This document shows positions 1 through 9,671 of a stretch of DNA of 64,000 nucleotides, piece after piece; position 1 is the first letter of the stretch, and the number at the start of each line of letters is the position of its first letter. A program made the translations under genes and the position numbers. The notes below the pieces were generated by a model that was not told where the DNA came from, ran no database searches, and was given only the letters and a program-made list of their open reading frames with translations. This stretch comes from CALMBW01 sp963779645 (GTDB lineage Bacteria; Actinomycetota; CADDZG01; WHSQ01): positions 310,001 through 374,000 of the forward strand of contig CAVZYX010000015.1 of NCBI GenBank assembly GCA_963779645.1. Reading direction: 5' to 3'.

Positions 1-589
1 AGCTATCGGGTTCCTCTACCCCGAGGAAGGGCTCGCTCTGTATGAAGCCGGCCTAGAAGCCGCCACGCTAGGACCTCTGCTGGAGATAGGTGGGTACTGC
101 GGGAAATCGGCGGTGTACCTGGGGGGCGCTGCCCAAGGTTCCGGGGTTGTTCTCTATTCGGTCGATCATCACGCGGGCTCGGAGGAGCACCAGGTGGGTG
201 AGGAGTTCTTCGATCCTCGGCTCGTCGATCCGGCAACCGATCGCGTCAACACGCTCCCTCATTTCCTCGACACCATCCGCCGCGCAGACCTGGACGGTTC
301 CGTCATCCCACTGATCGGAAGCTCGCAGAACTTCGCTCGTCTCTGGAGTGAACCTCTCGGACTTGTGTTCATCGATGGGGGTCACAGCGAAGAAGCAGCT
401 CACGCAGACCTCGAAGGGTGGACCGCGCACATCGCTCCGGGCGGACTACTCGCCATCCACGACGTCTTCGTGGATGAGAGCGAGGGTGGTCAAGCTCCCC
501 GGCATGTTTACGAACGCGCCAGGGACTCTGACCTATTCGATGATCACCGCAGCGTCAGGACGCTCCGGATCCTCAAGAAGAGGACGTAG
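1..589 (+). CDS. Class I SAM-dependent methyltransferase (5' truncated by window edge)
   Basis: The reading frame is open from base 2 and ends at TAG 587-589; the true start lies outside the window. The visible 195 residues contain a Rossmann motif I (LLEIGGYCGKSAVYL) and the later VFIDGGHSEEAAHADLEGW stretch typical of Methyltransf_24-type enzymes that modify sugars or small molecules. The substrate cannot be told. It converges with the minus-strand gene that ends at 533, with a 57-base overlap. Being beside a GT4 glycosyltransferase and a second methyltransferase, it probably modifies a glycan or glycolipid (inference). Confidence 0.8.
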   Translation, partial: AIGFLYPEEGLALYEAGLEAATLGPLLEIGGYCGKSAVYLGGAAQGSGVVLYSVDHHAGSEEHQVGEEFFDPRLVDPATDRVNTLPHFLDTIRRADLDGSVIPLIGSSQNFARLWSEPLGLVFIDGGHSEEAAHADLEGWTAHIAPGGLLAIHDVFVDESEGGQAPRHVYERARDSDLFDDHRSVRTLRILKKRT

Positions 590-1582
590 GTCGGCAAGCG
601 CAGTTCCTCTGAACAGTGCAGCCGTCGGACCGCCTCCGATCGCATCCGCCGCTAGAAGAACCGATCCTGCGCTCCAGGTTGTCTTCTCGCGTGGCCAGAT
701 GTCGATGCCGGGATGATTCGCTCCCGTCCAATACATGCCGTCGGCATCCCGCAAGTGATGCACCCAGCGATAGAGATCCTCGGCTTGGGCATCCAGGCCC
801 AGCGACACGCATGTGAGCACCAGCTCACTGGTCTCGCCTGTCGTTACCCAAGGTTTGTCGGCGGTGCATAGAACGCCGCGCTCGGGCACAACGAACTCAC
901 CCCATCGCTCCTCGAGCCGCACGACAGCCGCGTCACCCGTGGTGGCTCCGCCTAAGATCGGGTAGTACCAGTCCATCGCAAACTCATCCTTCGGCAAGAA
1001 GTCTTCGTCACCGCTGCGCACTGCAGCACCCAATTCGTCCAGCGAAAGCTCCCAGTCCGGTCGCTGCTCGTTCAATCGATCAGCGATCGTGACCGCGCAC
1101 CACAGGCTGAGGTGGATACAGGACGAAGAGGTGAGCAGGGCGCGGGAACTCGGCCGGTACCTCTCGTCGCGCGCCCAGGACACCGCTCCGGACATCATCT
1201 GCAGATCCAGAACGAAATCGATCGCCGTCTCGATGGTGCTCCACATCGACCTCAGCCACCGATCGTCACCGGTACACAAGAAGTGGTGCCATGCCCCCAC
1301 CGCAACGTAGGCACAGAAGTTCGCATCGAGGATGGGGTCCATCGCACACCCGTCGAGCAGGGCTGCGGGCCATGCACCGTCCGGACGCTGCACCTTGGCC
1401 AGCCACTCGTACCCGCGCTCGGCCTCGCGGTTGAACCCGGTCGAGTCCAGACCCATCGCCGCCTCGATGTGATTCCACGGATCGATATGCCGGCCCGGCC
1501 CCCAGGGGATCGCGCCATCGGCCGTCTGAACGCCGGTGATCGCACTCGCCGTCTGTTTCAGATCAACGAGCGACACGGTCAC
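533..1582 (-). CDS. Prenyltransferase/squalene-oxidase-repeat-like (alpha/alpha-barrel) protein
   Basis: About 349 residues from a GTG start at 1582 that sits just behind AAAGGTGG; an in-frame extension to 1642 would overlap the upstream gene much further. The sequence has repeated helical segments with QTADGAIPWGPG and VQRPDGAWPAALLDG, which resemble the GxxDGxW repeats of the squalene cyclase/prenyltransferase superfamily and of six-hairpin glycosidases. Proteins of this kind are often called prenyltransferase in actinobacterial glycosyltransferase clusters without biochemical proof. It overlaps the methyltransferase stop by about 20 bases, so the two are probably translated together. No signal peptide is seen. 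The reaction is unknown. Confidence 0.65.
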   Translation of the reverse strand: MTVSLVDLKQTASAITGVQTADGAIPWGPGRHIDPWNHIEAAMGLDSTGFNREAERGYEWLAKVQRPDGAWPAALLDGCAMDPILDANFCAYVAVGAWHHFLCTGDDRWLRSMWSTIETAIDFVLDLQMMSGAVSWARDERYRPSSRALLTSSSCIHLSLWCAVTIADRLNEQRPDWELSLDELGAAVRSGDEDFLPKDEFAMDWYYPILGGATTGDAAVVRLEERWGEFVVPERGVLCTADKPWVTTGETSELVLTCVSLGLDAQAEDLYRWVHHLRDADGMYWTGANHPGIDIWPREKTTWSAGSVLLAADAIGGGPTAALFRGTALADLRPLLEDPERPDAAVIIE

Positions 1583-2279
1583 CCACCTTTCGCAAATAAA
1601 CGACGAAGCTCTTCCCCAACACTGGATCGAGAGCACGTTCAAGGGTGCGAACGACGCGGTTCTGCTTCTCGATATCCCATACGAGGAAGTCGTGATAGCG
1701 GGCTACGGGGGCCGCACGTCCGTCGAGGTCGATCGCGCATCGCAGCCACCAGTAGGGCGTGTGAAGAGCATGAGCGTGATGCGACCTGTAGGGCTCCAAA
1801 CCGAAACGCTTCAGTCTGTCGAGAAGCTGTGAAGACCGGTAGATACGAACGTGACCGCCCTGGTTCGAGTGGTACTGCTTTGACAGCGTCCAGCACACCG
1901 CTTCCGGCCAGAACCGCGGGACGCTGATCGCCACCGTGCCACCGGGCTTCGTTACCCGAACGATCTCGGAGATCGCGGCCGAATCTTCGGAGATGTGCTC
2001 GAGAACCTCGGAAACGATCACCCTGTCAAAGGTGCCGGACGCGAAGGGCAGTTGCAAGGCATTGCCCATGCAGCACGACCCGAGCGCCACATCCTCTTCG
2101 GATGCGACCGCCCACATCATCTCTGCAACCTCTCGGAGAGCGGGCAGGTCTAGGTCCACTCCCACTGGACGAGCGCCGAGTCGTTGCACTTCATAGCTGT
2201 GGCGACCCTTCCCACACCCCAGGTCGAGTACGAGTTCGCCTTCACGGACACCGAGATGCTCATAGTCGATCGTCAGCAT
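1563..2279 (-). CDS. Class I SAM-dependent methyltransferase (Methyltransf_11 type)
   Basis: A 238-residue protein. Motif I is VLDLGCGKGRHSYEV near residues 17-31, followed by an acidic motif II (VGVDLD) and a post-motif VSEVLEHISED, the usual UbiE/Methyltransf_11 layout. The C-terminal part is long and aromatic, as in methyltransferases acting on lipid-linked or sugar substrates. The start ATG at 2279 overlaps the end of the glycosyltransferase gene by 7 bases, and its own end overlaps the next gene, giving one tightly packed operon GT4-methyltransferase-barrel protein. The substrate is not deducible. Confidence 0.85.
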   Translation of the reverse strand: MLTIDYEHLGVREGELVLDLGCGKGRHSYEVQRLGARPVGVDLDLPALREVAEMMWAVASEEDVALGSCCMGNALQLPFASGTFDRVIVSEVLEHISEDSAAISEIVRVTKPGGTVAISVPRFWPEAVCWTLSKQYHSNQGGHVRIYRSSQLLDRLKRFGLEPYRSHHAHALHTPYWWLRCAIDLDGRAAPVARYHDFLVWDIEKQNRVVRTLERALDPVLGKSFVVYLRKVGDRVAR

Positions 2280-3494
2280 GCGAGACCCCTGTATCGCTCG
2301 GCGAGAGCCTCGGCCGCCGCGGACCAGGTCCAGCGTTCGAGGACCCGCCTCCGTCCCGCGCGACCAAGTTGCCCCGCGAAGGCTTCATCGCTTAACACCC
2401 GATCGATCGCAGCGGCGAGAGCCGACGCGTCGCCAGGAGGAACGAGTAGTCCCGCATCCCCAACTACCTCCGCTAAAGCTCCTCCCGTTGTCGAGACGAG
2501 AGGAACACCGCACGACATCGCTTCGATCGCAGGCAACGAGAAACCCTCATATAGGGAGGGCACCACCGCCACCTGGGCACGATTCAGCATGGCCACCATG
2601 TCGAGGACGTCAACTCGGCCCACCGACTTCACCAGATCTTCGACTCCGAAACGCTCGACCGCTCGTCGGAATGGTTTGCCCGAGCCCCCTCGTCCGATCA
2701 CCGTCAAAGTCACGTCGCGTTCTGTACGAAGTTTCGCAACAGCCTCGACCAGAAACTCCAGACCTTTGGATACTTGATCGGAGCTCGCAACCGTCACGAT
2801 GCTCCCTGCAGAGCACGCCACGTCATCAAGAGGTCTGAACAGGTCGGTATCGACGCCATTCGGGATCACGGTGACGCGGGTTGGATCAACCCCGAAATCA
2901 CGGACCGTGTCCGCCTTCGCCGTCTCCGAGACTGCGACGAGTAGCGGCAGCTTGCGCACGACACGGGCTTGCATCTTCACGAACGCATACCAGCGCCTCT
3001 TGCCCATCCTTTGTGCGGCGGAAGTGGCCTCCACAAGAGCGAGCTCTCGGTCGATCGAGATCGGGTGATGGATCGTCGCCAGCAGCGGTTGCCGGATCCG
3101 CAGTAAGCCGTACCCGAGCCCTTGGTTGTCGTGTACGACGTCGAATTCGGAGCCTCGAGCGCGAAGGATCCGGGCGACGCGCAAGCTGAACGTCAGAGGC
3201 TCAGGGAAGGCGCCCGTGCACATCGACGCGTACTCCAGGACATCGATCGCGCTCCTGAATTCATCTCGGGCCGGCCTCCGAAAGGGGTCTTGGGGGCGGT
3301 AGAGATCGAGGCTCGGTACTCGTTCCAGCCGCACTCGAGGGTCCAGCTCCGGATAAGGGGGGCCGGCGAACACCGTCACCCGGTGACCAAGATCAGTCAG
3401 AGCGCCGCGAAAGATTAGCGACGTAGACGCCTTGCCCACCCACCTCTGGGTGAGCGCGGTACGAGAGCATCGCGATCTTCAAGGGCTGTTCCAT
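2273..3494 (-). CDS. Family 4 glycosyltransferase, interrupted by a 1-base frameshift
   Basis: The natural N-terminus is MEQPLKIAMLSYRAHPEVGG from ATG 3494, and the rest lies in another frame starting around ALTDLGHRVTVFAG. Removing one base from the GCGCCGCG stretch at 3402-3409 joins them as NLSRALTDLGH, the normal GT4 N-terminal helix. The C-terminal half has IPNGVDTDLFRP, a nucleotide-sugar binding core and the EX7E motif in EGFSLPAIEAMSCGVP. It would transfer an activated sugar to an acceptor in the cytoplasm. It is first of three overlapping genes with a methyltransferase and a barrel protein. The frameshift may be a sequencing error or a real lesion. A start at 3439 would remove the conserved GGxGVY loop. 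Confidence 0.85.
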
Positions 3495-3530
3495 GAGCCG
3501 CCAACTGTACGGCCGGTTAGTTGCAGTGAG

Positions 3531-3603
3531 CTCCGAGGGCGGGACTCGAACCCGCAACCCTCCGATTAACAGTCGGATGCTCTGCCAATTGAGCTACCTC
3601 GGA
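3531..3603 (-). tRNA. tRNA-Asn (anticodon GTT)
   Basis: The reverse complement folds as a cloverleaf of 73 bases. The acceptor stem pairs TCCGAGG with CCTCGGA, the D arm is GCTC/GAGC, the anticodon loop reads CTGTTAA with anticodon GTT, and the T arm contains GGTTCGAGTCC. The discriminator is G. The CCA end is not encoded. It lies alone between the GT4 gene and a small plus-strand gene. Confidence 0.95.
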
Positions 3604-3691
3604 ATGCGCCACATCCTAGCCTGGACGGGCGGTTGGCCTCGGCTTCCTTCGGGCATAGCATCGGTCTAGGACCAACAACGGGAGGTTACAG

Positions 3692-3973
3692 ATGAGAGGT
3701 CGCCTGGGGCTATTCCTCGGGTTTGGAGCGGGTTACGTACTGGGCGCGAAAGCCGGTCGGGAGCGCTACGAACAACTACGCCGTTTGTACGACAACGTCC
3801 AGGCATCGCCGGCCTTCCAGAAGGCGACAGGTAAAGCCAAGGACGCTGTTGGCTCGGGACTTGATTCCGCCAAGGATCTCGCGTCCGGTGGAGTTCACAA
3901 GGTTGCAGATGCGGTGAAGGATCGCCGTGGCGCTGATGGACCCGGCCTTTCGGTAGCTCCCCCGCCTCACTAA
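3692..3973 (+). CDS. Small YtxH-like membrane-associated protein
   Basis: Ninety-three residues after a good ribosome site (GGGAGG, 6 bases before ATG 3692). The N-terminus carries a short Gly-rich hydrophobic stretch (LGLFLGFGAGYVLGAKAG) followed by RERYEQLRRLYDNV and an amphipathic helical tail with Ala/Lys/Asp. This matches the general plan of YtxH/DUF883-type stress or envelope proteins: one N-terminal membrane helix, then a cytoplasmic helix. The stop codon abuts the end of rpoD on the other strand. The function is not established. Confidence 0.7.
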   Translation: MRGRLGLFLGFGAGYVLGAKAGRERYEQLRRLYDNVQASPAFQKATGKAKDAVGSGLDSAKDLASGGVHKVADAVKDRRGADGPGLSVAPPPH

Positions 3974-5271
<1,298 letters not shown>

Positions 5272-5272
<1 letters not shown>

Positions 5273-7062
5273 CAAACGGACCCTTGCAGCTCTCGAAGCA
5301 GGTCGCGTCGCTCTGCTTCGAGACCTACGAGGTCGGTGAAAAGTTGGTCGTGGCTGGTGGGGTCTTCGAGCGGATTCACATCCTGAAGAGTAGTGCGTCG
5401 CGTCTTTATGTCGCGCTCGAGGCTGAAGATCCTCAATCGCGTGAAAACCTCGCGGCTGCGCTCTTGTAGGTCTTCATCGTTCAGCTCTTCGGTCTCGATC
5501 GTTAACTCTGTGAACAGAGACAGGGCCTCGGGCGACAATCCTTGTGCGATCTCGGCCGGGTCGGAAGACCCACCGATCACGGCGCTGAATATCTCGCGGC
5601 GAGGAGCCGCCGTTAGATCATGTGTTGTTATCCGCTCGGCCCACGGTGCAGCCTCGTGTCTGTACCTCAACAACAACTGCAAAGCCTCCCGTTCCACTTT
5701 CACGTGGCCGGGCAAGCGGCGATCCCTCTCCCGGGAAGACCCGCTTACCTCGCCTTGCGGCGTAACCGATCGATGGTCGTTGAGTGCCCGCTGAACGACC
5801 TCTGGATCCACACCGATACTCTTCGCGACGGAAAACGCGTACTCGTGACGAGCTATCGGATCAGGGTGCAACCCTAGCACCTCGACCGAAGCGCGAACCG
5901 CTGCAGAGCGGGCTTCTGGCGTGTCGAGCGGCAAGCGTGCGATGGTCTGTTCAAGCTTGAACCCAAGCAACGGTTGTGCACTTGCGACCACCTTTCTGAT
6001 TCCTTCGGAGCCATCTTGGTTCGCAACGTCAGCAGGATCTTGACCCGGGGGAAGCGGTGCAACGAGCACTTCGAGTCCGATGCGATGGTGGATGCCGAAA
6101 CCTCTCTCGGTTGCACCTTTCCCCGCATCGTCCGCGTCGAACATCAAGACAGCACGATTACTGAACTTCTTCAGTTGCTCGAAATGCGTCTCGCCTAGCG
6201 CGACACCATTCGTTGCAACTGCCTCATCGATCCCCGCTTCATGCAGTGCGATCACGTCCGTGTATCCCTCGACCACGATTGCTTGCCCCCTGGCGATCGC
6301 GCTCTTGGCCCGATCGAGTCCGTACATCACACGCGACTTCTGAAAAACGGGGGTTTCCGACGTGTTCAGGTACTTGGGCTGCTGGTCGCCGAGAGCCCGC
6401 GCCCCGAAACCGACCACATCTCCCGTGAGGTTCCAGGTCGGGAAGGTGACCCGCTGGCGGAAGGTGTCGTAAAGACCCTGATCCCGCTCGCTGACCCTTG
6501 TGAGGTCTGCTTCGATGATGTGCTCCCGGGTGAATCCCTTCGCCATCAGGTGCTTCGTGAGGGCATCGCGCCCCGGTGCCCAACCGAGCAACCAGCGTTC
6601 GGCGGTCTCCTTGCCGAACCCCCGGCTCCCGAGATAGCGGCGCGCCTCAACCGCCTCGGGTGAATCCATCAACTGCTTGTGGAAGAAGCGAGCAGCCTCG
6701 TTGTTCGCCTCGAGGAGCTTCGCCTTGATGCCATACGCCTTGGCCTCGCCGGGTTTCATCTCTTCGTAGCGGAGGTCGAACCCCTCGCGGCGTGCAAGCC
6801 ATTCGACAGCTTCCTGGAACGGAAGGCTTTCGATCTCCTGGACGAACTGATAGACGTTGCCGCCCTTCGAACAACCGAAACAGAAGTACAGGCCCTTCGC
6901 TTGGTCGACGGTGAAGGAAGGCGTCTTCTCGGAGTGGAACGGACACAGTCCTTTGAAGGTGTGTCCCCCGGATTTCTTCAGTGTGGTGTAGCCGGAGATG
7001 AGGTCGACAAGGTCCGCTTTGTCGCGCAGGTTGTCTATGTCGTCTGGGTTGATCCTGGCCAA
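5272..7062 (-). CDS. dnaG: DNA primase DnaG
   Basis: A protein of 596 residues. The N-terminal CHC2 zinc-binding domain has C40, H43, C61 and C64. The central catalytic and TOPRIM region includes VVEGYTDVIAL with the conserved Glu and MFDADDAGKGA with the Asp residues that bind metal. The C-terminal part is the less conserved helicase-binding region. It makes RNA primers for lagging-strand synthesis. It lies 63 bases after the dgt stop and overlaps rpoD by one base, so dgt-dnaG-rpoD is probably one transcript. Confidence 0.97.
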
Positions 7063-7125
7063 GCTCTTCCCTCTGCTTCTTCTTGCCGCGCCCTTACAGC
7101 CCCCAGGGGAAGTTGGTCGGCATCC

Positions 7126-8154
7126 TCATCCTAGAACGCTGAGGTCGGGGGCCGGGGCCGCCATGAGCTTTTCGAAGGTCCGGAGCGCGAACCTATCGGT
7201 CATGCCGGCAACGTAGTCCACGGCAGCTTGCTTGGGATCGCCCGAAACATCCGGAGACTCGTCCGGCACGGGGTTCTGGGAGAAGTAGACGAGAAGGCTC
7301 TCGAGAACGTGCTCGACCGAGGATCTCGTTTCGTCCCCGATCCGGCCGAGGTAGACCCGTTCGAAAAGGAACGCCCTGGTCACCCCCATCGCGTCGAAGA
7401 CTGGCTCGGTCATGCGGATCTCGTCGGAGTCTTCGCTGGCGGTAACGAGGTCCGTGATCATCGTGTGGATGCGGTCGTGATGCGTCGCCCCGAGAACCTC
7501 ACGCGTGGGTTCGGGTAGGTCATCTTCGGTCAAGAGGTCGGCGCGGATCGCATCATCGATATCGTGGTTGAGGTACGCGATGCGATCCGCGAACCTCGCG
7601 ATCTGACCTTCAAGGGTCGCAGGCATCGTGGGCATAGACCAGGTGTGGTTCGCGATGCCGTCGCGCACTTCCCACGTCAGGTTGAGACGTTCGAGGACTT
7701 CCACGATCCGAACGCTCTGCAGGTTGTGTCTGAAGCCGGGTGAGAAGGATGCAACGACCTCCTCACCGAGGTGGCCGAAGGGAGTGTGGCCGAGGTCGTG
7801 CCCGAGACAGATGGCTTCGACAAGGTCCTCGTTGAGCCGGAGAGCCCGGGCGATAGTCCGGGCAACCTGCGTGACCTCGAGGGTGTGCGTCAGCCGCACC
7901 CGATAGTGGTCGCCTTCGGGGGCCAGGAACACCTGGGTCTTGTGGCCGAGACGCCGGAAAGCCTTCGAGTGAACGATCCGATCCCGATCGCGCTGGAACG
8001 CTGTTCGGAGGTCGTCGGGGGGCTCGGGCCGTTCCCGGCCGCGGGAGCGCGCGCTCAAGCTTGCCTTGCGGGACAGGGTGGCGCTCTCGATCTCTTCAGT
8101 TCGAAGCCTGATGTGTTCGCTCACTCTGCTCACGCTACTAGAGGCCTGCGACAC
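7126..8154 (-). CDS. dgt: Deoxyguanosinetriphosphate triphosphohydrolase-like HD hydrolase
   Basis: About 342 residues from a GTG at 8154; internal GTG codons give the commoner family start at MSEHIRLRTEEIE, so the first ten residues are uncertain. The HD-domain metal ligands are visible in LTHTLEVTQVAR and in GHDLGHTPFGHLGE, typical of the dGTPase family (dNTP to deoxynucleoside plus triphosphate). The family also includes enzymes whose real substrate is unproven. Its position immediately before dnaG is conserved in many Actinomycetota and fits a role in dNTP pool control (inference). Confidence 0.9.
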   Translation of the reverse strand: MSQASSSVSRVSEHIRLRTEEIESATLSRKASLSARSRGRERPEPPDDLRTAFQRDRDRIVHSKAFRRLGHKTQVFLAPEGDHYRVRLTHTLEVTQVARTIARALRLNEDLVEAICLGHDLGHTPFGHLGEEVVASFSPGFRHNLQSVRIVEVLERLNLTWEVRDGIANHTWSMPTMPATLEGQIARFADRIAYLNHDIDDAIRADLLTEDDLPEPTREVLGATHHDRIHTMITDLVTASEDSDEIRMTEPVFDAMGVTRAFLFERVYLGRIGDETRSSVEHVLESLLVYFSQNPVPDESPDVSGDPKQAAVDYVAGMTDRFALRTFEKLMAAPAPDLSVLG

Positions 8155-8196
8155 CTCGATGGCTGCTCGGGAAGTGTTCGCCCGTAAAGTAAGTAG

Positions 8197-8856
8197 ATGA
8201 AGACGGCGCGCGACCTTGTCCTGGTTCTATTCGTTCTAGCCCTCAGTGCTGGTCCGGCTTTTGCCCGGCAGCTCGATGCTCAGAAGGCGCCAACGGTTAC
8301 GGGGCCTCTGACAGGCGGAGAGCCGTCGTGCGACGAGGCGGAGGCGATCGACGAGGACACGGAAGAGGTAGTAGCGATGGTCAAGCTGTGCGTGCGCCTC
8401 TACGCCCTCGATCCGGGGGCCGAGCAGGATGAGGCCAACGACTACGGGGTCCTCTGGCTCCAGAGCAACGTCGACGCCAGCCCGGGGTGGTGTGCGAACG
8501 AGGTGAACACTTCGGCGCTCATAGGGGCCGGTGGTGCGGTCACTCAGTACTCGCCCGCTATACGCCTCTCGCCCGCCAAGAAAGAGGAGATCACCGTTCG
8601 CTTGAAAGTGGATGCCGAAGGCAACGCAACCGAGAATGCACGCCTCGCGCAGGAACTCTTGCTATTTCCTCGCAGGTTCACGATGGCGGTAGCACCAACG
8701 GAGGAGGGCACCATGGTTCGCGGCCAGTGGAAGGGCAGCGCCGGGCGCAAACTCGCTTTCGCAACAGCAACAGAGATCTCGTTCCCGGCAGGTGTCGGAT
8801 CCCCCGAGATGAATCCCGAATTGACCTACAGCTTCACCAAGAACGACAGATGCTGA
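8197..8856 (+). CDS. Secreted protein of unknown function, paralog A
   Basis: A 219-residue protein with a clear signal peptide (Lys/Arg N-region, LVLVLFVLALSAG, cleavage after AFA). I do not recognise the family. Conserved marks shared with the next gene are a VTGPL segment after the signal, two Cys residues, the pattern LDPGAEQDEANDYGVLWLQ, a following GWC, and a C-terminal Cys. The mature part is acidic and probably beta-rich. The stop at 8854-8856 lies inside the start of the next gene (ATG 8850), so the two are translationally coupled. It may be an envelope or extracellular protein with disulfides (inference). Confidence 0.75.
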   Translation: MKTARDLVLVLFVLALSAGPAFARQLDAQKAPTVTGPLTGGEPSCDEAEAIDEDTEEVVAMVKLCVRLYALDPGAEQDEANDYGVLWLQSNVDASPGWCANEVNTSALIGAGGAVTQYSPAIRLSPAKKEEITVRLKVDAEGNATENARLAQELLLFPRRFTMAVAPTEEGTMVRGQWKGSAGRKLAFATATEISFPAGVGSPEMNPELTYSFTKNDRC

Positions 8857-9524
8857 GAACTCGCCTCCTCTCCCTCATCTCCGTCGTGCTCCTGGGGAGC
8901 AACGCCGTTGCCGGGTGGGCCGGCGTAGCTAAAACACCGCAGATGGATGCTCGTTCCGAACCGGTCGTCACCGGGCCACTGATCACCTCGAATGAGTCCT
9001 ACTCTGGTAATCGATGCCGCAAGGAGTCGAAAGAGTTCGAGGGAGAGGTCACCACAACGATCCGCTACTGCCGGATGTTCTACAGATTCGAACCGGGGGC
9101 CGAGACCGATGCCGCGCGCGATTACGGCGTTTGGTGGATACAGGCGAACCTGAAGGGTCAGAACGGGTGGTGCATCTCGCATGCGACCGCGAAACTCGAC
9201 ATGCAGCCGGGATTCGAGGCGACGAACTCCCTTGAGATGGACGAAAAGCTCGACGAGAAGAAGGACCTCGTGGTCACCCTCACCGCCGACGCGGACGGGA
9301 CTACTTCGCTCGCGCCGGGGACCGTCTCGAACACCCTGACCGCATACAGGGGTAGCTACAGATCGACGTGGAAAACGGACTCGCACATCTTCAAAGCCTC
9401 GTGGCGAGGTGAGACCTCGCGCAAGATCGCTCTTGCCGGAGGCATCGAAGGTTACTGGGAAGCGGGCACAGGTCCGGGAGTTTTCGAGCCCAGCGCGGGG
9501 GCCGAAGTAACCAAACCCTGCTAA
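8850..9524 (+). CDS. Secreted protein of unknown function, paralog B
   Basis: The ATG at 8850 overlaps the previous stop by 7 bases; a longer in-frame extension upstream would run through paralog A and has no signal peptide. This start gives 224 residues with an N-terminal signal (RLLSLISVVLLGS, then AVAGWAG). It aligns with paralog A over the whole mature region: VTGPL, RYCRMFYRFEPGAETDAARD, DYGVWWIQ, NGWC and a C-terminal KPC. It therefore arose by tandem duplication. The function is unknown. A long inverted repeat begins 13 bases after the stop. Confidence 0.75.
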   Translation: MLRTRLLSLISVVLLGSNAVAGWAGVAKTPQMDARSEPVVTGPLITSNESYSGNRCRKESKEFEGEVTTTIRYCRMFYRFEPGAETDAARDYGVWWIQANLKGQNGWCISHATAKLDMQPGFEATNSLEMDEKLDEKKDLVVTLTADADGTTSLAPGTVSNTLTAYRGSYRSTWKTDSHIFKASWRGETSRKIALAGGIEGYWEAGTGPGVFEPSAGAEVTKPC

Positions 9525-9536
9525 CCCCCCGTTTTC

Positions 9537-9666
9537 TAGTAAAAGCGCGCTGACTATTTCAGCCTCCCTAACCAAAGAATTCAGTCTCTCGTGCCACGAA
9601 ATTCCGTGGCGAAGGAGCATGGATTCTGTGGCACGTCAGACTCAAATAGTCATTCTGCTTTTACTA
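9537..9666. repeat. 130-bp imperfect inverted repeat between convergent genes
   Basis: The ends are TAGTAAAAGC (9537-9546) and GCTTTTACTA (9657-9666), a perfect 10-bp inverted pair. After 5 unmatched bases each side comes a second perfect pair, GACTATTT (9552-9559) and AAATAGTC (9644-9651). Inside, GTGCCAC and GTGGCAC pair again, and GCCACGAAATTCCGTGGC forms a small hairpin. The element is AT-richer than its surroundings and contains no ORF. It may be a bidirectional terminator or a MITE-like element. Confidence 0.75.
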
Positions 9667-9671
9667 AAAAC

